Source: Porphyra umbilicalis
Taxonomy: Eukaryota > Rhodophyta > Bangiophyceae > Bangiales > Bangiaceae
Direction of reading: 5' to 3'
Length of the DNA stretch: 64,000 nucleotides
Assembly: GCA_002049455.2 (NCBI GenBank)
Contig: KV918912.1
Coordinates: 113,307-177,306, forward strand
Part shown: piece after piece, positions 11,257-20,407 of the stretch
How positions within the stretch are numbered: position 1 is the first letter of the stretch
Layout of the letters: every line of letters begins with the position of its first letter
Notes under the pieces: generated by a model
The model's input: only the letters and a program-made list of their open reading frames with translations
Database searches by the model: none
Told to the model about the DNA's origin: nothing
Position numbers and translations under genes: made by a program

Positions 11257-11895
11257 TGTAGTACTACGGGGCCCATTATGCGCCAGGAGGCCACCGCGGG
11301 GACGTCGGCGACGTCGGGGGACGCGGTCCCCGACGCGAGGTGGCGACGCCAGCGGCGGTGGTGGCCGACGGGTCGGCGACGCGGGGGGCGGGGCGAGGGG
11401 GCGGCCCCGCTGCCCGGCCCGGGGGAGCGTACCCGATCCGTCGCGCCCGGCACGCGGGCCCCGCGGGCGGCAGGATTGGCGCGCCCGAGAGGGCGCTGGC
11501 GCGCTCGAGAGGGCGCGGCAGGAGACGGCCGACCGGGCGCCACGCGGCGGGTGCAGCGCGTTGCGCGCGGGACGGTTTCTCCCCCTTGTCTGTAATGATC
11601 GCCTCGAGAGACTTGACATGCATGTTAGGAATTATCTGCATTGGTTGGTGATGGCCCGGGTCATTTCGCATTAGGGATAAGTGGGCCCGGGCGACGATTT
11701 GCGCCCTTCAAGGACGAAGGGCGACGACGGTGGGAGGCACCGTCGTCGCCGGCAAGTAAACCGTGTTTCGATGTCTTAGCATTTCGATCGGCCCGACTTC
11801 CCGGACCTCGAGTCCCATAGCGGGTGTCGCGCGAGCGGCTAGGACGGCCGTTACTTCCCTCCTTCTGAGGTAACCCCCTAGATTGTAATACTACA
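11257..11895. repeat. Solo LTR of gypsy family C in copia A1 integrase
   Basis: Starts TGTAGTACTAC and ends TAATACTACA, flanked by the 5-bp TSD GTTCC (11252-11256 and 11896-11900). The sequence is closely similar throughout to the LTR at 62343-62991. A single LTR with a TSD is the product of recombination between the two LTRs of a full element. A perfect 13-bp stem hairpin lies at 11718-11748. Confidence 0.92.
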
Positions 11896-13660
11896 GTTCC
11901 CGTGTGCAGCCGGGCCTTCGTCAGCCACTTCTTGTACTCAGAGAGCACATCGCTCTTTTTCTGCAGGAAGACCACGTCTTTCCAGCGGGAGGAGTCGTCA
12001 GTGAAGGTGCCAAAGTGGAGCGCACCGCCACGCGACGGCTCCGACATTGGCCCGCCCAGGTCCGAATGCACGAGCTGCAGGCGCTTGCTGACTCGACCTC
12101 CTCCTGCACTACGCATAGGCGTCATAGCCGCCTTTCCATACACGCACGGCTCGCAGACGTCCTTGACCGCCATGGAAGAGCACTTGAGTCCATTGATGAT
12201 GTTATTCTTGATAATCCGCTTAACGCCAGCCACGCTGCTGTGCTCAAGGCGCTCATGCCAGAGATGAAGAGAGGCCACCGCAGCATCATCCAACATTGGG
12301 GCCATGTCCAGGTGGTAGAGCCCACTCTTCCGCGTGCCGCACGCAGCGACCTTGTCGCTCATCTTGATGATCGTCTTACCGCCCTTGAAAGACACTTCCG
12401 CACCACGCTCCTCCATCATGCCGACCGACATGAGGTTGAAGCCCATGGTAGGAACATGGAGTACCTTTTGGAACTTGATCTTGCGCGTCTTGCCGTGAAC
12501 GCTGACATTGAGCACGACGGTTCCGACGCCCGCCGTGGCTACGGACCCCTTGTCACCCATCGTGACGCGGCGTCCCGTGGTCGTCTGGTAGTTGTCGAAG
12601 CACCCGCGCATCCAGCACATGTGAGCAGACGCTGCAGAATCGACAAGCCAGGACTTGGAGATGTCATCGGTGTCAGCCGCATGGCCCACCAGACAGATGG
12701 CGTCGTCGCTGTCGCTACCATCGTCAGCCGCAATCGCGGCCACCTTGTCTTGTCTCTGCTTCTTGGCCTTGAGCTCTGGGCAATCGTGAGAAATGTGCCC
12801 AAACGTATGACAGTAGTAGCACTCGATCCTGGAGTGGTCACCACGGCGGCCTTGACCTTGATAGTTGGCGCCGACGAGTGCGATGTCGCCAATGCGCTTG
12901 GTCGACGGTGACTTGTCCGCCTGCCGCCACTCCTCCTGAAGCAAGCGGCTCTCGACAAAGTCAAGGCTCAGCTCGTCCTCGCCCTTGGCGTCGAGAGCCA
13001 CCAGCAGATTCTCGTACTAGGACGTCAGCCCGTTGAGGACGCTCATGGCAACGTCCATCTGCGTCACCTCGCCGCCCATGGCCTTGAGGTTCTCGTCGAG
13101 GTTGCGCACGCGGTTGATGTAGCCCAGCATGCCCTCGCCGACGGTCATTTCGACGGTGTAGAACTCGCGTCGCGCCTTCATCATGTTCATCAAACTCTTG
13201 CGCTGGAAGACACCTTGCAGCGTCGACCACATTTTCGCCGTCGTCTTGCAGCCCTAAACGTGCTCGAGCTGATCAGACCCAAGAGTGAGCCCGATGATGG
13301 CGCTCGCTTTCGTGTCTCGACGCATCCACACCGCCAACTGGCGGGCATCTGCGTCCGTCGGCTTTCCGTCTTCGTCAAGCATGTCATCCAGGTCGCGCAG
13401 CGCAAGGACCATCTTCATATGCTGACGCCACTCGTGGAAGTTCGTCTTCGTCAACTTGTCGATCTTGATGCCGCCCATGCCGGCAGCGCCTCCGTGCATG
13501 ATGTGTTATTGTCATAGCGCCCGACCTTGCCGAGCCGTGCGCTTTGACCGTCACGTCCTTGAACCACCTTGACCTGGTCTTCTTCGCACTTGCCGCGACC
13601 GTCGCGACACGAGCTGGCACACCTTGCTCTTGTCACAGCCCCGGCTCTGGGCCCATAACC

Positions 13661-14079
13661 AGTTGAATCGCAGTGGGGATAGGGGTTGGGGGACCACGGT
13701 GAAGTGGTTGAGTGGCTTGAGCTTGTTTGTGTGTGTGCGAACGTGCTTTGTTGGTTGTCTTAAGGATCGCCCGCCTCTCCCAACCGAGAGCACCTCTCAA
13801 ATAGTCCCCACCGCCCCAAGTGCTCCCTCCTCTCGCGCCCACACCGACGCCCACGCCATCGCACCAAATCGAATCACTCACCAAATCAAAAGCCACAAGA
13901 GCAAAGCGAAGATCAAAATCCAAAATATGCCAAAAGTAACGCCCCAAGATGACCCAACACAAATGGGTGCAACTTGACCACGTCTTGCAAATGTACCATG
14001 TGGGGTACCATAAGGCTCACCGACCATCGTCCAACCGCTAACCGCCAGTGGACACGGCGAAGAGCATCACAGTTTAACA
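13661..14079 (-). repeat. 5' LTR of copia A1
   Basis: Same family as 7511-7930. The inner end at 13661 is next to CTGGGCCCATAACC (about 13647-13660), whose reverse complement GGTTATGGGCCCAG is the primer-binding site shared with A2, A3 and B. Confidence 0.85.
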
Positions 14080-14610
14080 GAGTGGTCTCCATCCCTTGTA
14101 TGAAGACTGCTTGTCATTTGCGGTCGTAGCGGCGCAGTTCTGGTCTGTTCAAAAATAAGAGCGGTTCTCAGAGGACTGATAGAGTGAGACAGACTTCAGT
14201 GGCCTGACGTCTCGTGGATTGCTCGGCACACGCGAGCTGCCCGTGGACTGCTCGGCACACACGAGCTTGCCCCTCGCAGCATGGACCCATGGCTCATCAG
14301 AGATTCATGCGAGCGGCTATTGGGCCACCTGCCACGCTTCTTACTGTGTCTTTGGGTGGGTCCGCGCTCGAAGGACACGCCAAATACAATTTCTACGATC
14401 TCTCATTGCAATCCTCTGGAGTCCTTAGCCTCCGTCAGATCCACTTTAATGCACCAATCCGGTCTTTGACGCGGCCTTACCGCGTCTTCATCGTGTTCGT
14501 CATGTGACCATCGTGAGTTTTTCTTATGCGACCTGTGTCCATCGCGAGCCACCGCTTCCCAATAGGCTGGAAATGACCAACGGAAATGGCATTCGTTGGG
14601 GCTGTGTTGA
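14080..14610. other. Spacer, no gene seen
   Basis: Right flank of copia A1. A near-perfect short direct repeat (GTGGATTGCTCGGCACACGC and GTGGACTGCTCGGCACACAC, near 14213 and 14243) is the only structure noticed. No recognisable protein. Confidence 0.5.
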
Positions 14611-14703
14611 GCTCCGTTGAGCTTCAACGGAGCCCAACGGTTTCGCGTGTAGTTGGAGGTTGTCTTTAAAGGGCCGTCCGTTGAAGAACCGTTGGGCTCC
14701 GTT
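14611..14703. repeat. Nested inverted repeats (foldback)
   Basis: GCTCCGTTGA GCT TCAACGGAGC (14611-14633) is a perfect 10-bp stem with a 3-nt loop. The arm AACGGAGCCCAACGGTT (14626-14642) is repeated in inverse at 14687-14703 with a 44-nt spacer. The two structures compete for the same arm. No gene adjoins, and a degenerate foldback transposon end is possible. Confidence 0.8.
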
Positions 14704-14759
14704 CGGAGACTGAGTCAAAGCTGACGACGCCACCAACGCTCGTCGTCAGCCTCGACGCC

Positions 14760-16128
14760 ACCTTCACCTCGCCCCCGTCCCCCTCGACGGTTGCCGCCAC
14801 TCGCGCCCCAGTCCCCGTCGTTGCCGACCCCTACTCCCACCGCCACCGACCGCCGCCCCCGCCCGCATTAACCGCTTTCGCAGCCGCCCCCGCCGATCGC
14901 TGCCGCCGGCCTTAATTTTGTCCGCGTTGTCGCCGTCCGCCCCACCCGCCGCCACTGAACGCCGATGCCGCGCCCAACGACTGCCCTCGCCGCCGCCGCC
15001 GCCGACTGCTGCCGCCGCGCGCGTTCCCGTGCCCATCGTCGCCGGCTGCCCCCCCCGCCGCCGCGGTCGTCCGCCGCCGCCCCTACCGACTGCCGCCCCT
15101 ACCGGGCGCCGGCGCTACCGCTTGCCGGCCCCGCCGTCACCGGCTTCGCCGTCCCCGCTTGCACGATCTTCTTGGCCCTCGCCGTCGGCCCCCCCTCGCC
15201 GCCACGGGCTGCCGCTGCCCGAGCAACCACCGTCGCGGGCCCCGCTGTAGCCCGCGCCGACGGCCGCCCCCAGCCCCGCTCACGACCCTAACGACGCTTT
15301 CCGCCGCCCCCGCTGGCACCAACTGCTGCCCCGGCCGTGGTCGACCCCTCCGCTGCCGCCGCCCGCCGCCATCCCCCCATTCGATTGCCACCACCTCCAC
15401 CACTGTCCATTGCCCTGTCCCACTGCCAACGCCGCCTCCGCTCCCGTCCCCACTGTCGCCGCCCGCCACGGCCGCGGTCTCCGCACGTGCTGTCGCCTTG
15501 TGGGACAGCCGCTCCGCTTACCGCCGCCCCCGCTCCCGCCGCGGCCCGCTCTGACGGCCGCCATTGTCGACTACAACCGCCACCAAGGCGCCGTCTCCGA
15601 TCTCGCTGTCCGCTACCTCCGCCTTCGCCGACCTCCGCCAACCTCTCCCGCCGATTGCCGGTCCCGCCGCCTGCCGCCCCCACTCATGGCTTCTTCCGCG
15701 CCTTCGCCGGCCACTGTCGCCGCCAGCCTCTCCGCTGACCGCCCGCCTCTCTCCTACGCCCGCGTAACCGCCGTCGCCGACCGCCGCTTTCGCCTCCGAC
15801 GCCGCTGAGTCCCGCTGTCGATGTCGCGTGTGCCGCAAGAGCTGCTTCCGACCGTCGCTATTACTCGTGCCTCCCTCGTTGCCGCCTCGTACCGACAACA
15901 GCAGGCCGCGCCGCCGCGGCCGCCGCCTTCCTCGCTGCCCCAGCGGCCCCCGTCGACACCGTATCCGACGGCCGCTGCCTTTGCTGCCACCACAATTCGC
16001 GTCGGCCACCGCTCTCACGATTGCCACGGCCGCCCCATCGCCCGCGCCGTCCCGGTCGCCGCCCACGCAGTCCCCCCTGCGGTCGCCACCACCGTCCCCC
16101 TTTTGTGGGCAGCCAATCCGGCCCTTTC
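14760..16128. other. C-rich/CCG low-complexity tract
   Basis: Strongly strand-asymmetric DNA, CCGCC/CCGCT-rich on the plus strand. Open frames occur in all phases on both strands because stop codons are rare at this composition, and encoded peptides are Pro/Arg/Ala only. I do not believe any of them is a gene. Confidence 0.65.
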
Positions 16129-16430
16129 TGTTGTACAATGAATCGCGATCACCTCGGAGAGGAGGGAAGTACCGGCCGTCCTAGCCGCTCGTGCGTCACC
16201 CGCTATGGGACTCGAGGTCCAGGAAGTCAGGCCGACCGAAACGCCAAGACAAACAGGCACGGTTTACTTGCCGGCGACGACGGTGCCTCCCACCGTCGTC
16301 GCCCTTCGTCCTCAAATGGCGGAAACCGCTGCGCGGGGACCGGGGCCACTTGTTGGCCCGGTCCCGCGCTGCCAAATACCTACGATGCAGATAATTTCCT
16401 CCAATGTATGACACTACCCAATCTGGATTG
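16129..16430 (-). repeat. Gypsy family C LTR fragment, reversed
   Basis: Begins TGTTGTACAATG at 16129 and contains, reversed, the conserved part of the family C LTR: the rate-flagging hairpin GGCGACGACGGTG...CACCGTCGTCGCC (16273-16303), the ACGCCAAGACAAAC...CCTCGAG neighbourhood and the ATGCAGATAATT block near 16385. The distal half of the LTR is unrecognisable or missing to the right, so the right edge is approximate. Confidence 0.7.
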
Positions 16431-17764
16431 ACACGCCCCGCTGTCAGCACCGGACAATCGGACGAGCTCACCCAGACACGTGCGCCGATGGCGCTCACAC
16501 GCCGCAGTGGCACGCCACAAAGGCGACACACCACCGACCACCCGGCTTCCGAGCACCAGCGCCCACAGCCACGAGTACAACGCCTCTGGCGTAGTTCTAC
16601 ATCTCCCCCATCTGAGACTGCGGCGTCCGCGCCGCCCGACGGAGACCGTCCACTGCGCATCGACGCGCAAGAGAGGGGAACAGGAGAACCGCCAAAGTCG
16701 GGGTGGCCACCGAGATCCCCCTAGCCCAGGAGGGAAGGCCATGCCGTCGCACACCCGGCCCGGCCAACAGCATCCGAACCCAACAACGGAAAGGTCCCCG
16801 GCAAAGAAGGCGAACATCGCCCACCCACGGCTGAGGAAGACGAGGGCACCGCTCCACGCCCCTTGGGCAACACGCACGCCCACGGAAGCAGCTTCGATCC
16901 GGCGGCGCCGCCGCAGAGGACCGAAAATCTTGCAACGGCGCCGCCGCGCCCCAGCGCCACGCCGGCGGAAGCACCCCGTCATTGCCGCCGCCGCCGCCGC
17001 CCACCAGGGGCGGCGCGCCCCCACGCCGAGGGCGTTGCGGCCCCCGACCTCCCCCTACGCCAGGGGGGAAGCGCGCCTCGCGGAGCCCGCGCCGCCGTCA
17101 TCGCAGCGCGAATCGGACAACGGGAAGACCTCCCCCCGTCGGCGTCACCGCGCCCGCCGACGACGACGGGGGCAGACGAAGACGCGCTGCGCGCACCGTT
17201 TGCGAGGGTGTCGCTGATTTCTTGAGGGCCCGGTCCTGTGCCGCGGGGACCCCGGCGCGCCCCTCTTGCGACCTCGTCGCCGTCGATTTGCGACCACCGT
17301 CCCAGCAATGCACGCCGCTCGCGTTGCCGACTGGACGCATTCCCGCGATCGGGTCGGCTGCCCGTCACTCATCAGAATGAGCCCCGGTTGGGCTGTCCGG
17401 CTCATTCCCAGAAGGAGGACGAAGGCTACGTCGGCGACCGCCGTCACCCACCACGATTTGGACCACGTCGTCGACGCCCTCATCGGGACGCCACCTCTGC
17501 CACCGCCACGCCCGGTGAGAAAGGCACCGCGGGCCCGCCGTCCCCGCGTAGCTATGAACGACACGAAGACGGCATGGCCGCCGACGCCGGCGCCGGACAC
17601 AGGTGCCGCCTGTTCACCACCCGAGAGGGCCCCTGAGCCTGGCGCCGCCTTGTACCGCCGTGCAAGCCCAGAAGATAACCCCCGTTCGGTTTAGACGCTC
17701 GCTCCAATGAGCACCCGCCTCGGCGGGGCTGTTCGGCACCGACCGCGTCAGCATCGCACCATAC
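16431..17764. other. GC-rich spacer, nothing convincing
   Basis: Overlapping long frames on both strands encode Arg/Pro/Ala-rich peptides without recognisable motifs. No LTR, knuckle, RT or RNA gene noticed. Confidence 0.5.
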
Positions 17765-19436
17765 TCAGTTCCATGTCAGGTAGAAGGTTGGCCGCGACGT
17801 CGATGATCGACCATGGTCCCACCAAATCTGGCCGCGTCGACGCCGCCCCGACTCAGTCGCCGTCCCACGGCGTAGGGCGGACTGGTCGAGTGTGTCGACG
17901 ACCGTCAGGGGCGTCGCCGCCCGTCCCCTTCTCATTGTAGCAGATGCTGGCGATGCGGCCGCACTTAGAGTCCTCCCTGCGGCCGCACCCGCCGCCGCCT
18001 CGGCGGCCGCGGTAGCGGCTACGCAGGTGCCGGAAAAAGAAGGCGCCGTTGTTGTCGCGCGGGAAGCGAGCCGTGCCTCCACTGCCTTGGCCCTGTGCAG
18101 CCTGGCGTTGGAGAGCAGAAGCCGCCGCTCCATCTCGTTCTTGCGCCACTGCTCCGTCTCACCCGTCTCACGCACGTCCTTTGCCTTCAAAAAGGCGATG
18201 TCGGCGCGCTTGATGGCCGTCTCGGACAAGGACTTGAGGGCGGCCGCCGTCGTGTTGGCCTTCCTTCAGATATTGCTGATCCCCGAATTTTGTCCTTGGG
18301 GACAGAGACAGAAACTGGCTCTGAATAAGAGCACTCTTGTGGGTTAAAACGACAGTAAGGAGGCATCGAAGCCAAAAGAAAGCCCGCATTCGGTACTAGG
18401 ACCTTGCATGCAGCAGAACTCAATGTTTGTTGCCCCTTGATCAGATTTTCTTGGCACGGAGCGAGCTGACCACGCGAGATCTTGAGATTTTGTACTGTCT
18501 TCTTGCCAGAAGTGCAGAAAAAATGAGGAGCTGATGTTGATTTCCAGGCTGTATGGGCACATGTAAGCAATCAGGAGCACCAAGTCAGTCTCAGAGGCGC
18601 ATCTGATTGATGGAGAGAGTCGGTCCGCAAGTCTGGCTCTGTCCACCAGGACAAAAGTCGGGTATCAGCAAAAGCAATGTCTGTCGAGGCCGCCGCTTTG
18701 GCGGCCTTCGTACCAGGAGACCGCTCTTGGAAGAGGCCGCTCCGCCTGCCGACCGTGGAGCCCAAGTCGTCGTCCGATATGTCCTTCACGTACCCGTCTG
18801 GCGCAGGACGGCGGCCGCGAGCGGCGGCCGCCGTGGTGGCGGTCCCAGACGCGCCGCTACAAGAAGCTCACTTGCGCATGACCGTCCATCATTTGACACA
18901 ATCGGCTCCTCTCGTGCCGCTCAATATTACCACCAGGACCGGCGCGTCCGCGTCGTTGTCGTCCGCCTGCATGGCCTCATACAGGTTCTCGGCGTCAAAG
19001 TGCGCGGTGGCATTGCGTATCAGGTCCTCATCGGTCAAATTGCCCGTCATCTGGCGACGTCCGACGGCCACCATAGAGAATAAAAAGTGTTGAAAATTCT
19101 CGAAAACTGAATAGCGCAGTTCCAGGTCGATGGCGGCGTCCGCGCGCGCCCTGCGTCCACGGCCAATCTGGCAATGGGACTTATACCCCTTGACCATTGC
19201 AGCGGAAACGTTTGCTCGGCTCTGGTGGGTACCGACCACCAGGTCTTGCGTCACCGCAAACCAGGCCTGGCAGAGAGCTACTCGCTCTTCTTCGGTCCAT
19301 CCGCGGCCGCGTTCGCTGCTTCTGGCTGTGGGGGACTCGTTGTCTTCAGCGGCGACGGCGTCGGCTGTGGCAGCAGCCGCTGAGGAGGAAGGGAACTTGC
19401 CACCGTCCCCGCCACCACCGGCAGCCGCTGCACCCC
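17765..19436 (-). pseudogene. SANT/Myb-like NAM-associated-type gene, disrupted
   Basis: Reading leftward from 19436: Ala/Gly-rich linker, then RGRGWTEEERVALCQAWFAV and VVGTHQ, the trihelix/SANT-like start seen in NAM-associated and PIF/Harbinger accessory proteins. FENFQHFLFSMVAVG follows, then an acidic stretch, then SPGTKAAKAAAST (compare the RPxGxKAAK signature of the NAM-associated domain). After the TIR element at 18273-18671 a charged coiled-coil-like tail follows (SETAIKRADIAFLKAKDV, EQWRKNEMERRLLL). Stops near 18889 and a frame change at the insertion break it. Its 5' part is cut by gypsy D at 19437, and the apparent ATG at 19542 lies in the LTR and is not genuine. Likely DNA-binding, either cellular or Harbinger-derived. 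Confidence 0.55.
18273..18671. mobile_element. 399-bp TIR element (TTGCTGAT family)
   Basis: Left end TTGCTGATCCCCGAATTTTG and the inverse of the right end (TTGCTGATACCCGACTTTTG) match over about 25 bp. The left flank is TA, the right flank is AA, probably a decayed TA duplication. It shares termini with the element at 45403-45843, which has a clean TA duplication. It has no coding capacity and interrupts the coiled-coil part of the SANT-like gene. Confidence 0.82.
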
Positions 19437-20204
19437 TGTAGTGGTTTCTGCCCACAAAGCCGACGGGGGAAGGCCCCGTCAGAAAACCCAGCACAGGCTG
19501 CGGAGCGACACAAAGGAGAAAGAACACAAACGCCTGGATCACAGGGCGCGGAGCGCACCAGAACGCCGGAACTAACGCAAACGCAACGCTGATTTATTCG
19601 AGTACGCACGATGACCCCAAAGCATACACTCATATACCCTCAGAAACGAGACGCAGGACGTGCACAATCCCGACCCAGGAAAAGACGGTCGTAGGGGGGC
19701 CGGGGCCCGACGGGCCACGGTCCCTGATGAGGGGTCCTGGTGGCCCCTGCCACGGATCAAGGGACCCCCTTCCACTGGAAGAGAGATATGGTCCCAGGAT
19801 TTAAGCCAGCTTGGAATGAAATTGCCCAATACATCACTAGGGACTTATCCCCAGATTTTCAACTCTCCGATCGAAGTCCTCGTGGGATATCGATAGTGGC
19901 CGAGATCTCATCTCGGTCCCGGGCTTCTCCTCAGCCAGAGGAGCTTCCACAAGCTTCCAGGCTCCTCTAGGGGGCCCGGATCGAGGGGTCGCGTGGCCCC
20001 TCGTTCGCGTCAGGCCCTGTCCCCCCCTGCCTTCGGGCAAGGGGGATGTCAGACCCGGGGGTGGCCCTGAGAGCCACCTGGCAGGCGCCCCGAAGGGGCG
20101 CCGCACACCGCTTCCTCTAGGGGAATTGCGTGGGTGCTCGCGACCCCCCCCCCGGCTCATACCGGGGGGATCGCGTCATCAGGGGAGAGGGGGTTTCCCC
20201 CACA
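19437..20204 (-). repeat. 3' LTR of gypsy D
   Basis: Plus-strand ends TGTAGTGG and CCCCCACA. On the minus strand a TATA-like TATATG (plus 19631-19636) is followed about 35 bp on by AATAAA (plus TTTATT 19593-19598), consistent with promoter, R region and polyadenylation signal. The adjoining TAAGGTGGGGAATA (reverse of 20205-20218) is the likely polypurine tract. Confidence 0.93.
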
Positions 20205-20407
20205 TATTCCCCACCTTAGGGCCTGCGTCTCGCAGACCCGGGGCTGTGTCCAACAGCCCACACACTGTCCAGGGGGAGCCCCCGGCGGTTCGTCCGGCCT
20301 TGCCTCTCCAGGGCCCCTCTGTGGGACATCCTGGCGGGCCGCCCCCGGACTCGGGCCCACAAGGGCCTCGGTGAGCCCCCCCAGGGCATACAAAACGGTC
20401 CCCCTCG

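Larger units (their letters stand above)
7966..13499 (-). pseudogene. Copia A1 gag-pol polyprotein, broken
   Basis: Reading leftward from an ATG at 13499: UBN2-type gag (13499-about 12850), CCHC knuckle CYYCHTFGHISHDC, protease with WLVDSAASAHM, GAG-pre-integrase LWHERLEHSSVAGV, integrase with CEPCVYGKA, VHSDLGGP, DDGGEYVSNAF and NGVAERLNRV, RT with an intact YLDD box near 9880, then RNase H with [19 protein letters not shown]. Breaks: stops near 13254 and 13017, frame changes around 10.5-10.0 kb, the solo LTR in the integrase core and the hAT-like insertion in RT. Unlike A2/A3 it keeps YLDD and lacks their shared stops, so it is a separate lineage. Not functional as it stands. Confidence 0.9.
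7511..14079 (-). mobile_element. Ty1/copia element A1, minus strand, interrupted
   Basis: A copia retrotransposon with two LTRs (7511-7930 and 13661-14079) related to those of elements A2 and A3. Internal order on the minus strand is gag, zinc knuckle, protease, integrase, RT, RNase H, the copia order. It is about 1.6 kb longer than A2 because a 956-bp hAT-like element sits in RT (8796-9751) and a 639-bp solo LTR sits in integrase (11257-11895). Flanking bases (CGGGG and GAGTG) do not form a TSD, and the LTR inner ends are eroded, so it is older than A2. Confidence 0.9.

Noticed and set aside
11904-12911. 335-codon plus-strand frame inside copia A1
   Set aside because: Exact antisense shadow of copia integrase/protease on the minus strand; equivalents occur opposite A2 and A3.
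7511-14079. TSD for copia A1
   Set aside because: Flanks CGGGG and GAGTG do not match, so none can be claimed.
14764-16184. Many open frames in the CCG-rich tract
   Set aside because: All six phases are open because stop codons are rare at this composition. Arg/Pro/Ala-only peptides.
18889-19542. 217-codon minus-strand protein with an apparent signal peptide (MIQAFVFFLLCVAPQPVLGF)
   Set aside because: The signal-like start is encoded in the gypsy D LTR. The real gene is the SANT-like frame, and the fusion is an insertion artefact.
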